Assembly (NCBI GenBank): GCA_948566455.1
Contig: CAOYQO010000017.1
Span: 11,773 to 75,772 of the forward strand
Length of the DNA stretch: 64,000 nucleotides
Direction of reading: 5' to 3'
Source: an uncultured Phocaeicola sp.
Lineage (GTDB): Bacteria > Bacteroidota > Bacteroidia > Bacteroidales > Bacteroidaceae
Shown: piece by piece, positions 34,519-43,544 of the stretch
Layout of the letters: each line of letters opens with the position of its first letter
Position numbering within the stretch: the stretch's first letter is position 1
Made by a program: the position numbers and the translations under genes
The notes under the pieces: generated by a model
Seen by the model: only the letters and a program-made list of their open reading frames with translations
The model's database searches: none
What the model was told of the DNA's origin: nothing

Positions 34519-37434
34519 ATGGACAAACTTTTTCTATTAGATGCTTATGCATTAATATACCGTGCGTATTACGCTTTCATCAAAAGCCCGCGTATTAACT
34601 CCAAGGGTTTCAACACTTCAGCCGTACTGGGATTTGTCAATACACTGGAAGAGGTCTTGAAGAAAGAAAATCCTACGCACATCGGTGTGGCATTTGATCC
34701 CGCCGGTCCCACCTTCCGGCACGAAGCCTATGAACAGTATAAGGCACAACGTGAAGAAACACCCGAAGTAATCCGTTTGTCCGTACCCATTATAAAGGAT
34801 ATTATACGGGCCTACCGTATTCCTATTCTGGAAGTACCGGGATACGAGGCCGACGACGTGATCGGTACACTGGCCACCGAAGCCGGCAAACGGGGGATCA
34901 CTACTTATATGATGACACCGGACAAAGACTATGGCCAACTGGTGGGCGGAAATGTTTTCATGTACCGTCCCAAGCATACAGGCGGTTTTGAAGTGATGGG
35001 AATAGAAGAGGTAAAGGCAAAGTTCGATATCCAGTCACCCGCACAAGTCATTGATATGCTGGGACTGATGGGCGATAGTTCCGACAACATTCCCGGTTGT
35101 CCGGGCGTGGGCGAGAAAACAGCACAAAAGTTAATCGCGCAATATGGCAGCATCGAGAACCTCCTCTCCCACTCTGCCGAACTGAAAGGAGCCTTGAAGA
35201 CCAAAGTGGAAACTAACCGGAAAATGATTGAGTTCTCCAAGTTTCTGGCAACTATCAAGATTGATGTCCCCATCGCTTTGAACATGGACGAACTGAAAAG
35301 AGAAGAACCGAATGAAGAGGAACTACGGAAGATTTTTGAAGAGATGGAGTTCCGTACCCTCATCGACCGCGTTTTCAACCGAAACAAGAAATCCGCCTTC
35401 GCCGGAACATACCCCGATGCGACCGGAAACGACCCGCAAGGACGAAACCGTACACTGGGAGGAAGCGCCCGGCAGGGAAATACGCCGAACGGTTCGGGAC
35501 AACTCTCCCTTTTCGGCGAACCAGCTTCGAACGGTGAATCACCCGCTTCCCCGTCTTCTCCTCAAGGCAATCTCTTTGCAGAATTTACCGACGGAGGGAC
35601 GGAAAGTGAGAAATATTCGAATCTAGCATGTTTAGATAATTTAAAATACGACTATCAACTCGTTGATACAGAAGAGAAAAGAACTGAATTATTACAAAAC
35701 TTACTTACAAAAGAAATTTTCAGTCTAGACACAGAAACAACAGGAACCGATCCCATCACCGCAGAACTCGTGGGAATGAGCTTCAGCTATGCCGAAAATC
35801 AAGCATTTTATGTTCCTGTACCTGCCGATCGGGCTGAAGCGCAAAAAATAGTTAATGAGTTCCGGCTGGCTTTCGAAAAAGAAGGAGTATTGAAAGTAGG
35901 GCAAAATATAAAATACGATATGCTGGTACTGGGCAACTACGGAACCGAAGTGCGCGGTCCCCTGTTCGATACCATGGTGGCACATTATGTACTACAACCG
36001 GAATTGCGTCACAACATGGACTACCTTGCCGAAATCTACCTGCATTATCAGACTATCCACATCGAAGAACTGATTGGTCCTAAAGGCAAAGGTCAAAAGA
36101 ATATGCGCGACCTCTCCCCCGAAGCTATCTATAAGTACGCATGCGAGGATGCTGATGTCACACTGAAATTGAAAAACATCTTGGAACAGGAATTGAAAAC
36201 CAACGATGCGGAAAAACTCTTCTACGAAATAGAAATGCCCCTGGTACCCGTACTTACTTATATGGAACGCAACGGTGTACGTGTAGACACTGAAGCCTTA
36301 AAACAGACCTCGGAACATTTCACCGCCCGCATGAACCAAATAGAAGAAGAAGTGCACCAACTGGCAGGTACGGATTTCAACATAGCTTCACCCAAACAGG
36401 TAGGTGAAGTGCTTTTTGACAAACTGCGCATCGTGGAGAAGGCCAAGAAAACCAAAACCGGACAATATGTCACCAGTGAAGAAGTATTGGAAAGTCTGCG
36501 AGGAAAACACGAAATAGTAGGCAAGATATTGGAACACCGCGGTCTGAAGAAGCTTCTCGGTACTTATATTGATGCTCTGCCCCTATTGATTAATAAAGAA
36601 ACAGGTAAAATTCATACTTCGTTCAATCAAACGGTCACTGCTACCGGCCGGCTCAGTTCCAGCAACCCGAACCTTCAGAACATCCCTATCCGCAACGAAG
36701 ACGGCAAGGAAATCCGTAAGGCTTTCATCCCCGATGATGGCTGCGAATTTTTCTCCGCCGACTATTCACAGATTGAGCTACGCATTATGGCACACCTTAG
36801 CGGAGATACCAATATGATAGAGGCTTTCAAGGAAGGAGATGACATTCATGCCGCCACCGCAGCAAAAGTATATAAGATAAGTATAGACAAAGTTACCCGC
36901 GAACAACGCAGTAAAGCAAAAACAGCTAATTTCGGTATCATCTACGGCATCAGCGTATTCGGACTGGCAGAACGTATGAATGTAGACCGCAAAGAGGCAA
37001 AAGAACTAATAGACGGCTACTTCGAAACTTATCCCCAAATAAAGGAATATATGGACAAAAGCATTGACCTTGCCCGCGGACAAGGATATATTGAAACCAT
37101 ATTCGGCCGTAAACGATATCTTCCGGATATCAATTCCAGAAATTCGGTTGTGCGCGGATATGCCGAACGGAATGCCATCAATGCTCCTATCCAAGGAAGT
37201 GCAGCCGATATTATCAAGGTAGCTATGGTACGCATATACCAGCGCTTTCAATCTGAAAGTATAAAGTCCAAAATGATACTTCAGGTACATGATGAGTTAA
37301 ATTTCAGCGTTCTACCCGAAGAAAAGGAAAAAGTACAGAAGATTGTGATTGAAGAGATGGAAAATGCCTACCGTATGCAAGTACCTTTACGCGCAGACTG
37401 CGGTTGGGGAAGCAACTGGCTTGAAGCACATTAA
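34519..37434 (+). CDS. polA: DNA polymerase I with a clamp-binding-like linker
   Basis: Gap-filling and primer-removing polymerase of 971 residues. The N-terminal 5'-3' exonuclease (about 1-290) has EADDVIG and GDSSDNIPG; the 3'-5' exonuclease (about 375-560) retains its acidic residues (SLDTETTGTD, NIKYDML, YACEDADVTL), so proofreading is likely intact; the polymerase domain has DYSQIELRIMAHLSGD (motif A), KTANFGIIYG (motif B) and QVHDELNF (motif C). Between the two exonucleases is an extra low-complexity linker (about 292-370) containing QLSLF at 328-332, identical to the sliding-clamp-binding consensus. Confidence 0.97.
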   Translation: MDKLFLLDAYALIYRAYYAFIKSPRINSKGFNTSAVLGFVNTLEEVLKKENPTHIGVAFDPAGPTFRHEAYEQYKAQREETPEVIRLSVPIIKDIIRAYRIPILEVPGYEADDVIGTLATEAGKRGITTYMMTPDKDYGQLVGGNVFMYRPKHTGGFEVMGIEEVKAKFDIQSPAQVIDMLGLMGDSSDNIPGCPGVGEKTAQKLIAQYGSIENLLSHSAELKGALKTKVETNRKMIEFSKFLATIKIDVPIALNMDELKREEPNEEELRKIFEEMEFRTLIDRVFNRNKKSAFAGTYPDATGNDPQGRNRTLGGSARQGNTPNGSGQLSLFGEPASNGESPASPSSPQGNLFAEFTDGGTESEKYSNLACLDNLKYDYQLVDTEEKRTELLQNLLTKEIFSLDTETTGTDPITAELVGMSFSYAENQAFYVPVPADRAEAQKIVNEFRLAFEKEGVLKVGQNIKYDMLVLGNYGTEVRGPLFDTMVAHYVLQPELRHNMDYLAEIYLHYQTIHIEELIGPKGKGQKNMRDLSPEAIYKYACEDADVTLKLKNILEQELKTNDAEKLFYEIEMPLVPVLTYMERNGVRVDTEALKQTSEHFTARMNQIEEEVHQLAGTDFNIASPKQVGEVLFDKLRIVEKAKKTKTGQYVTSEEVLESLRGKHEIVGKILEHRGLKKLLGTYIDALPLLINKETGKIHTSFNQTVTATGRLSSSNPNLQNIPIRNEDGKEIRKAFIPDDGCEFFSADYSQIELRIMAHLSGDTNMIEAFKEGDDIHAATAAKVYKISIDKVTREQRSKAKTANFGIIYGISVFGLAERMNVDRKEAKELIDGYFETYPQIKEYMDKSIDLARGQGYIETIFGRKRYLPDINSRNSVVRGYAERNAINAPIQGSAADIIKVAMVRIYQRFQSESIKSKMILQVHDELNFSVLPEEKEKVQKIVIEEMENAYRMQVPLRADCGWGSNWLEAH

Positions 37435-37495
37435 AGCATACATAAACCAACTATTAGCAAAATAGATAGTACTATATGTAAAGTATTTATATCAT

Positions 37496-37532
37496 AAAAG
37501 CTCAATGGTATTTTCCAATCCATTGAGCTTTT
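37496..37532. terminator. Terminator after polA
   Basis: A 13-bp perfect stem (AAAAGCTCAATGG at 37496-37508 with 37520-37532) and an 11-nt loop, with A and T runs at the outer ends so that it can work on both strands. Confidence 0.8.
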
Positions 37533-37686
37533 CATTTGCCATCCCAGACATAAGTGGAAAACACAAAGACAAGACAATTATAACAAATAGCCATTATACA
37601 ATTCTTAATATTTGTTTAATCAGTGACATTTTGCAAAAATATCATCATTTTCTAGCAGAAATGTTAGGATATTCAATTTTCTTTCG

Positions 37687-37694
37687 TACATTTG
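37687..37694 (+). promoter_or_regulatory. -7 box of the DUF3836-like gene
   Basis: TACATTTG matches TAnnTTTG, about 50 bp before ATG 37744. Confidence 0.6.
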
Positions 37695-37743
37695 CACCGC
37701 TTTTAAAAACAATATGAAAGTAACAATCTAATATATCAATATC

Positions 37744-38130
37744 ATGAAAAAGATCAATTTTTTGAAAGGAATGCTCGTTGTAGCAATTTTATTTATTGCT
37801 AACCTTACAGTTTTTGCAGGAAATCCGGGTGACAACCTGATTTACAATGCAGAAGAAGTAAATGGAGTAGTTGTTTCGGAAACGATTTTTAAAATGGAAG
37901 GCACCATGCTTACTAATTATATGAAGCACAATTACAAGTATGACGCCAACAACCAACGTACTGAGGACGAGGCGCAAAAATGGAACAGTAACAAAAACCG
38001 CTGGGAAAATAACCTCTGCATTCGTTATACTTATGGCAATAAAAGTATGACTACTGAATATTACAAATGGAACTCTAAAAAGAAAGAATATATATTAGTA
38101 CCCGAAATGACCGTAACTATGGACAAATAA
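37744..38130 (+). CDS. Small secreted protein, DUF3836-like
   Basis: A 128-residue protein with a signal peptide (MKKINFLKGMLVVAILF to NLTVFAG) and a mature region of short tyrosine/tryptophan-rich strands (KYDANNQRTEDEAQKWNSN, YKWNSKKKEYILVP). This pattern, imperfect repeats around 'Y-x-Y-x-x-x-x-R/K' and 'K-W-N', is that of the DUF3836 family abundant in Bacteroides. The function is unknown; these are small exported proteins often in several copies. It has its own promoter and is followed by a hairpin terminator. Confidence 0.75.
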   Translation: MKKINFLKGMLVVAILFIANLTVFAGNPGDNLIYNAEEVNGVVVSETIFKMEGTMLTNYMKHNYKYDANNQRTEDEAQKWNSNKNRWENNLCIRYTYGNKSMTTEYYKWNSKKKEYILVPEMTVTMDK

Positions 38131-38170
38131 ATCTATTCTAACAATCTAACACTTTTCATAAAAACTCGAC

Positions 38171-38205
38171 GAAAGGGCAGCCGTGACGGTTGCCCTTTCT
38201 GTTTC
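38171..38205 (+). terminator. Terminator after the DUF3836-like gene
   Basis: A 13-bp stem with one G-T pair (38171-38183 with 38187-38199, arm GAAAGGGCAGCCG) and a 3-nt loop, followed by a short T-rich sequence. Confidence 0.65.
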
Positions 38206-38281
38206 GTAACAAGCCCCCCCTTTTCGCATATAAAAAAGCCAAATCTGACTTCAATATGAAGTCTGATACAAAAAGAATGGT

Positions 38282-38289
38282 TATCTTTG
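38282..38289 (+). promoter_or_regulatory. -7 box of ychF
   Basis: TATCTTTG matches TAnnTTTG, 41 bp before ATG 38331. Confidence 0.6.
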
Positions 38290-38330
38290 CAAACAAATAG
38301 ATAGATAATAATCAAAAAAACAAATAGATA

Positions 38331-39434
38331 ATGGCTTTACAATGTGGTATTGTCGGTCTTCCAAACGTAGGAAAGTCGACACTTTTTAATTGTTTATCGA
38401 ATGCAAAGGCTCAAGCAGCCAACTTCCCTTTCTGTACCATCGAACCGAATGTAGGTGTCATCACCGTTCCTGATGAACGCCTGACCAAACTTGCCGAACT
38501 GGTTCATCCGGGACGTATCGTTCCCACTACTGTAGAAATTGTTGACATTGCAGGACTTGTAAAAGGGGCTAGCAAAGGTGAAGGGCTGGGAAACAAGTTT
38601 CTGGCAAATATCCGTGAAACAGATGCTATCCTGCACGTACTCCGTTGTTTTGACGATGAAAATGTAACTCATGTAGACGGTAGTGTAGATCCGGTACGTG
38701 ACAAAGAAATCATTGACACCGAACTCCAGCTGAAAGATTTGGAAACCATTGAAAGCCGTATTCAAAAAGTACAAAAACAGGCACAGACGGGCGGTGACAA
38801 ACAAGCAAAACAAATGTACGACATCCTTGTTAAATATAAAGACGCATTGGAACAAGGCAAATCTGCGCGTACCGTACAATTTGACAGCAAAGACGAACAA
38901 AAAATCGCAAAAGAACTGTTCTTGCTGACCAGCAAACCAGTGATGTACGTATGCAACGTGGACGAAGCAAGTGCTGCTACCGGCAATAAATATGTAGAAC
39001 AAGTACGCGAAGCCGTAAAAGAAGAAAATGCAGAAATTCTGGTCGTAGCCGCCAAAACCGAAGCCGATATCGCAGAACTTGAAACCTATGAAGACCGCCA
39101 GATGTTCCTTCAGGAAGTCGGTCTGAAAGAATCAGGTGTAAACCGTCTGATCAAATCGGCTTATCACCTGCTGGAACTGGAAACCTTCATCACCGCCGGA
39201 GAAATGGAAGTAAAAGCCTGGACCTATCGTAAAGGATGGAAAGCCCCCCAATGTGCAGGAGTCATCCACACCGATTTCGAGAAAGGATTTATCCGTGCCG
39301 AGGTAATCAAGTACGAAGACTACATTAAATATGGTTCGGAAGCCGCCGTGAAAGAGGCTGGAAAAATGGGCGTGGAAGGTAAAGAATACGTAGTACAGGA
39401 CGGTGACATCATGCACTTCCGTTTCAATGTATAA
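38331..39434 (+). CDS. ychF: Ribosome-binding ATPase YchF/OLA1
   Basis: A 367-residue Obg-like P-loop protein that prefers ATP over GTP and binds ribosomes. The P-loop GLPNVGKSTLFN (about 8-19), the switch DIAGLVKGASKGEGLGNKFL and the altered base-specificity motif YVCNVDE (N-x-x-E in place of NKxD) show the YchF subfamily. The C-terminal TGS-like domain includes GWKAPQCAGVIHTDFEKGFIR and the terminal DGDIMHFRFNV. The length is normal. Monocistronic with its own promoter. Confidence 0.96.
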   Translation: MALQCGIVGLPNVGKSTLFNCLSNAKAQAANFPFCTIEPNVGVITVPDERLTKLAELVHPGRIVPTTVEIVDIAGLVKGASKGEGLGNKFLANIRETDAILHVLRCFDDENVTHVDGSVDPVRDKEIIDTELQLKDLETIESRIQKVQKQAQTGGDKQAKQMYDILVKYKDALEQGKSARTVQFDSKDEQKIAKELFLLTSKPVMYVCNVDEASAATGNKYVEQVREAVKEENAEILVVAAKTEADIAELETYEDRQMFLQEVGLKESGVNRLIKSAYHLLELETFITAGEMEVKAWTYRKGWKAPQCAGVIHTDFEKGFIRAEVIKYEDYIKYGSEAAVKEAGKMGVEGKEYVVQDGDIMHFRFNV

Positions 39435-39553
39435 GGTAAATCAAAACGCAAAAGACTTGTCATGCAATGCATGAAAAAACATCAGGAAACCAGCAAAACT
39501 GATGGCAGACCGATAAGTCAGTGTTTTGTTTCCTAAAACAAAATACAACTAAC

Positions 39554-40465
39554 ATGGAAAAATATTTAATCGTGGGAACCGGCGGCGTTGGAGGAAGCAT
39601 CGCCGGTTTCCTTGCTTTAGCAGGAAAAGACGTAACATGCATTGCCCGTGGCAAGCATCTGGAAGCCATTCGTGAAAAAGGGCTTCACCTAAGATCAGAC
39701 TTAAAAGGTAATCACTTTCTACCTATACAAGCCTGCACAGCCGAGGAATACAACGAGAAGGCCAACGTAATTTTTGTATGCGTGAAGGGCTATTCCCTGG
39801 ATTCCATCAAAGATCTGTTGGAAAAAGCCTCGGATAAAGATACCTTGATTATCCCCATCCTGAATGTTTACGGTACAGGTCCCCGCATCGGGCAACTCGT
39901 TCCACATGTAACAGTATTGGACGGATGCATCTACATCGTAGGTTTCGTTTCCGGACCGGGTGAAATCACACAAATGGGCAAAATATTCCGGCTGGTTTTC
40001 GGTGCACGTCCCCAACAGGGTGTGGCTCCGGAACGTCTGGAAACCATTGCCGATGTACTAAGAAAAGCAGGGATCAAAGCCGATATTTCGGATGATATCA
40101 ATCGCGACACCTTCATCAAATGGTCATTCATCTCGGCTATGGCCTGCACAGGTGCCTACCATGATGTCCCGATGGGTCCTCTGCAACATCCCGGAGCAGA
40201 ACGCGACTCTTTCATCGGTCTGTCCAAGGAAAGTTCTGAAATAGGCCGCAAAATGGGAATTACCTATGCGGAAGACCCGATAGGATACAACTTAAAAGTG
40301 ATTGACAAATTAGACCCGGACAGTACCGCATCCATGCAAAAAGATATAGCCAAAGGACACGAGTCCGAAATACAAGGACTATTGTTTGATATGATCGCAC
40401 TGGGCGAAAAGATGGATGTGGATATGCCCACTTACCGCAAAGTTGCACAAAAATTCAAGATATGA
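39554..40465 (+). CDS. Ketopantoate reductase-family oxidoreductase
   Basis: A 303-residue NADPH-dependent reductase of the PanE/ApbA family, which reduces 2-dehydropantoate to pantoate for coenzyme A synthesis. The N-terminus has the Rossmann motif VGTGGVGGSIAGFLALAG; the C-terminal helical half has TFIKWSFISAMACTGA, where the lysine is the family catalytic residue. ATG 39554 (MEKYLIVGTGG) is used; the frame extends 11 codons upstream without family sequence. It overlaps lgt by 4 bp (ATGA). Some family members act on other keto acids, so panE is not asserted. Confidence 0.85.
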   Translation: MEKYLIVGTGGVGGSIAGFLALAGKDVTCIARGKHLEAIREKGLHLRSDLKGNHFLPIQACTAEEYNEKANVIFVCVKGYSLDSIKDLLEKASDKDTLIIPILNVYGTGPRIGQLVPHVTVLDGCIYIVGFVSGPGEITQMGKIFRLVFGARPQQGVAPERLETIADVLRKAGIKADISDDINRDTFIKWSFISAMACTGAYHDVPMGPLQHPGAERDSFIGLSKESSEIGRKMGITYAEDPIGYNLKVIDKLDPDSTASMQKDIAKGHESEIQGLLFDMIALGEKMDVDMPTYRKVAQKFKI

Positions 40466-41283
40466 ATACACTGTCAGCCATTCTTTGGAATCCCGATATA
40501 GAAATCTTTTCCATTTTCGGCATTTCCATCCGTTATTACTCCGTATTGTTCGTTACAGGGCTTTCATTGGCCTACTGGGTGATATACAAACTCTACCAAG
40601 ACCAAAAAATTCCTTACGAAAAATTTGATTCCCTGTTCGTTTACTGCCTGCTGGGTATTGTTATCGGTGCTCGCCTGGGACATTGTCTGTTCTATGAGCC
40701 AGGCTATTGGCTCTCTCACCCTGTAGAAATGCTGTTGCCCGTCAAGATTACCGATTCTGGGATAAAATGGACCGGTTATCAAGGTCTTGCCAGCCATGGA
40801 GGAACCATCGGACTAATGCTCGCCTTATGGATCTATTCACGCCGTGTAAAATTGAAGTTCCTGACTGTACTAGACAATATAGCCATCGCCACCCCGCTGG
40901 CAGGTTGTTTTATCCGTTTAGGTAACCTGATGAATGGTGAAATAGTAGGTACGGTAACTCATGTTCCTTGGGCGTTCATTTTTCCGCACGAAGATATGCA
41001 ACCCCGCCACCCGGCACAACTCTACGAAGCCATCGCCTATCTTCTGATTTTTATCATAGGCTTGCGGTTGTATAAAAAGTACAAAACCACGCTATACCCC
41101 GGTTTCTATTTCGGCTACTGCCTCACTACCATATTCACCTTCCGCTTCCTTGTGGAGTTTATAAAAGCCAGCCAGGAAGCCTTTGAAGACAGTATGATTC
41201 TGAACATGGGGCAATGGCTCAGCATTCCGTTCATACTGCTGGGAGCGCACTTCATGTACCATTCTTTTAAACCCGTAAAATAA
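40462..41283 (+). CDS. lgt: Prolipoprotein diacylglyceryl transferase
   Basis: Attaches diacylglycerol to the lipobox cysteine of prolipoproteins in the inner membrane, the first step of lipoprotein maturation for the many lipoproteins encoded here. The 273-residue protein has about seven membrane segments and the conserved blocks GARLGHCLFYEP, GLASHGGTIG, the Lgt signature GCFIRLGNLMNGEIVG and HPAQLYEA. Its ATG overlaps the reductase stop, and the acetyltransferase gene begins directly after its stop, so three genes are likely co-translated. Confidence 0.96.
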   Translation: MNTLSAILWNPDIEIFSIFGISIRYYSVLFVTGLSLAYWVIYKLYQDQKIPYEKFDSLFVYCLLGIVIGARLGHCLFYEPGYWLSHPVEMLLPVKITDSGIKWTGYQGLASHGGTIGLMLALWIYSRRVKLKFLTVLDNIAIATPLAGCFIRLGNLMNGEIVGTVTHVPWAFIFPHEDMQPRHPAQLYEAIAYLLIFIIGLRLYKKYKTTLYPGFYFGYCLTTIFTFRFLVEFIKASQEAFEDSMILNMGQWLSIPFILLGAHFMYHSFKPVK

Positions 41284-41940
41284 ATGAAACATATAATAGA
41301 TATTGAAACCTGGGAACGCCGGGACAATTATAATTTTTTCCGCAACTTCCATAATTCATGGATATCCATTACCAGTGAAGTGGATTGCACTGAAGCATTT
41401 CCAGCTGCAAAAGCCGCCAAGCGCTCTTTTTTCCTGTATTACCTGTATGCTGTGCTACGTGCTGCCAATGAAGTGAAAGAATTCCGTTTCCGTACAGATA
41501 AAAACGGACAGGTGGTCTATCACGATCAGGTGGACATCATATCACCTATCGCTGTACCCGGCAAGACTTTCTACACAGTCCGCATCCCTTACCATGCAGA
41601 TTTTGAACGGTTTTATGCCGAAGCATATCACATCGTCCATAACATCCCCGAAGAGGGTGACCCGTATGGAGCCGAAAAAGTCATTAAAGAACAGGGAGAT
41701 TTTGATATTATCCAACTGAGTGCCACGCCTCAGCTTTATTTCACTTCACTCACCTATACACAAATGGCTCCCGACCATCCATTAGACTATCCGCTGATGA
41801 ATGCCGGCAAAGTAGTGCCACGCGAAGGAAGACTGGTAATGCCCATCGCTTTCACTGTAAACCATGCTTTTGTGGACGGAGCGCACATAGGACAACTCTT
41901 TCAGAAAATAGAGGAGATATTGAAAGAGCTGGCTCAATAA
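41284..41940 (+). CDS. Chloramphenicol acetyltransferase-like (CatA fold) acetyltransferase
   Basis: A 218-residue acetyl-CoA-dependent O-acetyltransferase of the trimeric CAT family. The catalytic histidine is in NHAFVDGAHIG (HxxxDG) near the C-terminus, and the N-terminal block (WERRDNYNFFRNF) is the family's usual opening. It begins immediately after the lgt stop codon. Its position in a housekeeping operon argues for a resident metabolic acyltransferase and against recently acquired resistance; the natural substrate is unknown. Confidence 0.85.
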   Translation: MKHIIDIETWERRDNYNFFRNFHNSWISITSEVDCTEAFPAAKAAKRSFFLYYLYAVLRAANEVKEFRFRTDKNGQVVYHDQVDIISPIAVPGKTFYTVRIPYHADFERFYAEAYHIVHNIPEEGDPYGAEKVIKEQGDFDIIQLSATPQLYFTSLTYTQMAPDHPLDYPLMNAGKVVPREGRLVMPIAFTVNHAFVDGAHIGQLFQKIEEILKELAQ

Positions 41941-42051
41941 ATAGAGGGATCTCAAAAGGCATAAAGATCCCTGTCGGACACGTATGTATGCATTTCCCTA
42001 CATATACGTTCACATATATCCATAAAAGAATAAATAACCAGAAAAAGAAGA

Positions 42052-42156
42052 CAATCTGTCAAAATGCCGATGCACGAGAATACGATGAAAATACACAAAC
42101 TGTATCCTTTAAAACAGGACACCCTCATACACCGGCATTATCATTTTGACAGATTG
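42052..42156. repeat. 15-bp inverted repeat enclosing 75 bp
   Basis: CAATCTGTCAAAATG at 42052-42066 is exactly complementary to 42142-42156. It lies between the convergent acetyltransferase and barrel-protein genes. As RNA it would fold into a long stem with a large loop. No promoter box or similarity to the ATCTCTTA-type repeats is present. Confidence 0.7.
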
Positions 42157-42175
42157 CCAGTTTAATTAAATCAGT

Positions 42176-42874
42176 TTAGAAACGATAGCCTACGGAGAAC
42201 TGGAAAGTTGAATTCCGCAAACCATTTTGTGCCTGTATCTTTTTTATTCCGACCCTATAATCAAAACTTATCGTATAATGATCGGCAATAACAGCCTTCA
42301 TTCCAACAATGCCCCCATAATCCCAACGGCGGAAAGCCTGAAGATTACCACTATTATTGGGCTCCCCGGCTTTATAGGAAAAACCATCCAAGGGCTTCCA
42401 TTTTGCAGGCTCGGTAGTTATATTATCCCCCTCTTGGTGAATAACATCCAAAGAACAGTTTCCAGCACCAAATCCGTAAGAAGCATAAACTCCAACCGAC
42501 AGAATGAGGCTGAGTTTATCCGAAACCCGAATATTATATCCCATTTTTAACGGCAAAATCAGATTATTCATCTTTATCTCTGTCTTAGGAAAATAAGTAA
42601 CCATGTGATCCATCATTTTCATGGTACTTCTATTCTGCAACCAAGACAAACCGGACATTAACATCCAATGCTTTCCTATCTCGTAGTCCACAGTCACCCC
42701 CAATTGAAAGCCGGGCTTCATTCCACCTACCTGCTCGGCTTTATATCCGTCAGAACCGGAAACCAGATAATGAGACAGGTTCATTCCACCTTCCACACCA
42801 ACTTTTACCTGTGCAGACAAAGGCAATACACACATCGCAGCCAAAACCACCACTACAATCATTTTAGTCTTCAT
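42176..42874 (-). CDS. Outer-membrane beta-barrel protein (PorT-like)
   Basis: About 232 residues with a signal peptide (MIVVVVLAAMCVLPLSAQ) followed by alternating short strands typical of eight-stranded outer-membrane barrels (VKVGVEGGMNLSHY, PGFQLGVTVDYEIG) and the aromatic C-terminus FSVGYRF. ATG 42874 (MKTKMIVV) is chosen since the -7 promoter box (42898-42905) lies within the longer frame that reaches 42952. The function is unknown; it could be a surface or assembly protein. Neighbours upstream are a small secreted protein and the TPR pair. Confidence 0.82.
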   Translation of the reverse strand: MKTKMIVVVVLAAMCVLPLSAQVKVGVEGGMNLSHYLVSGSDGYKAEQVGGMKPGFQLGVTVDYEIGKHWMLMSGLSWLQNRSTMKMMDHMVTYFPKTEIKMNNLILPLKMGYNIRVSDKLSLILSVGVYASYGFGAGNCSLDVIHQEGDNITTEPAKWKPLDGFSYKAGEPNNSGNLQAFRRWDYGGIVGMKAVIADHYTISFDYRVGIKKIQAQNGLRNSTFQFSVGYRF

Positions 42875-42897
42875 ACTTATTTTTTTATTTGATGTTG

Positions 42898-42905
42898 CAA
42901 AATTA
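42898..42905 (-). promoter_or_regulatory. -7 box of the barrel-protein gene at 42176
   Basis: TAATTTTG on the minus strand matches TAnnTTTG, 23 bp before ATG 42874; it lies inside a longer open frame and so fixes the start. Confidence 0.6.
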
Positions 42906-43093
42906 GAAAGAAGATATAAGCATAAAGCTCTATCCATATAACATCCACTCACCTATACAACACTAAAAATCAACCATATAACATATTTTATCATAACATG
43001 AGCAATAAAATAAGATTCAGATATGAACTTCACATTATCAATAACCTTAGATTATCAACTAAAATATTATCATACAGCCTTAATTGGAATTAC

Positions 43094-43428
43094 TTAAAAA
43101 CTTAAATTTATCTGAGTCGAGTAAGCACTTCCTTTATCACACTTAGGAAGTACAGCTGTTTTTTCAAATGCGTTATCCATAACTACACCTTTTCATTACC
43201 ATCCTTATCTAGCATAGTAATGTCAGCATCATCTAATGAAAATTGAAATGTGAGATACAAGCAGTCATTTATATCCTCGGTTTGTACTGAAAAAATAAAA
43301 GGAATTCTAGTAGCCACCTTTTCATAAACTTTGCAAACTGCATGAGGCTTCTTTTGGTGATGCTCCGAAGCAAAAACTCCCAAACTCAAGGAAACTAAAA
43401 ATAACATCAATAATAACTTTGCTTTCAT
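43094..43428 (-). pseudogene. Small secreted protein, DUF3244-like, probably frameshifted
   Basis: ATG 43428 opens a signal peptide (KLLLMLFLVSLSLGVFAS) and a beta-rich stretch ending in DADITMLDKDGNEKV, where a TAG stops the frame at 43183 after 81 residues. In the next frame the sequence goes straight on as VVMDNAFEKTAVLPKCDK up to TAA at 43094, which reads like the natural continuation of a DUF3244-type domain ('DxxGNxVY...'). A one-base shift near 43185-43195 would join them into about 110 residues. The gene keeps a full promoter. If not frameshifted, it encodes an 81-residue exported protein (43183-43428). Confidence 0.5.
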
Positions 43429-43455
43429 ACTTCTTTTTGTTTAAAAATGATGCCG

Positions 43456-43486
43456 CAAAGTTAGAGGGAAAGGAAAGAACGTACAA
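43456..43486 (-). promoter_or_regulatory. Promoter of the small secreted protein gene
   Basis: TAACTTTG (43463-43456) with TTG (43486-43484) exactly 20 bp upstream on the minus strand, a full Bacteroides promoter match. Confidence 0.7.
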
Positions 43487-43544
43487 CTATTTGCTGTGAC
43501 ATAATATTTCTATAAAACACTGATAAACAATATATTTCAGTTTA

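Noticed and set aside
37505..37717. 70-codon plus-strand frame
   Set aside because: It starts in the polA terminator and runs through the promoter of the DUF3836-like gene.
41284..41940. Acquired chloramphenicol resistance gene
   Set aside because: The protein has the CAT fold and HxxxDG motif, but it is fused into the lgt operon without mobile-element signs, so a resident acetyltransferase is likelier.
42052..42156. Third invertible promoter
   Set aside because: The repeat has no similarity to the ATCTCTTA core, and no promoter box lies between the arms.
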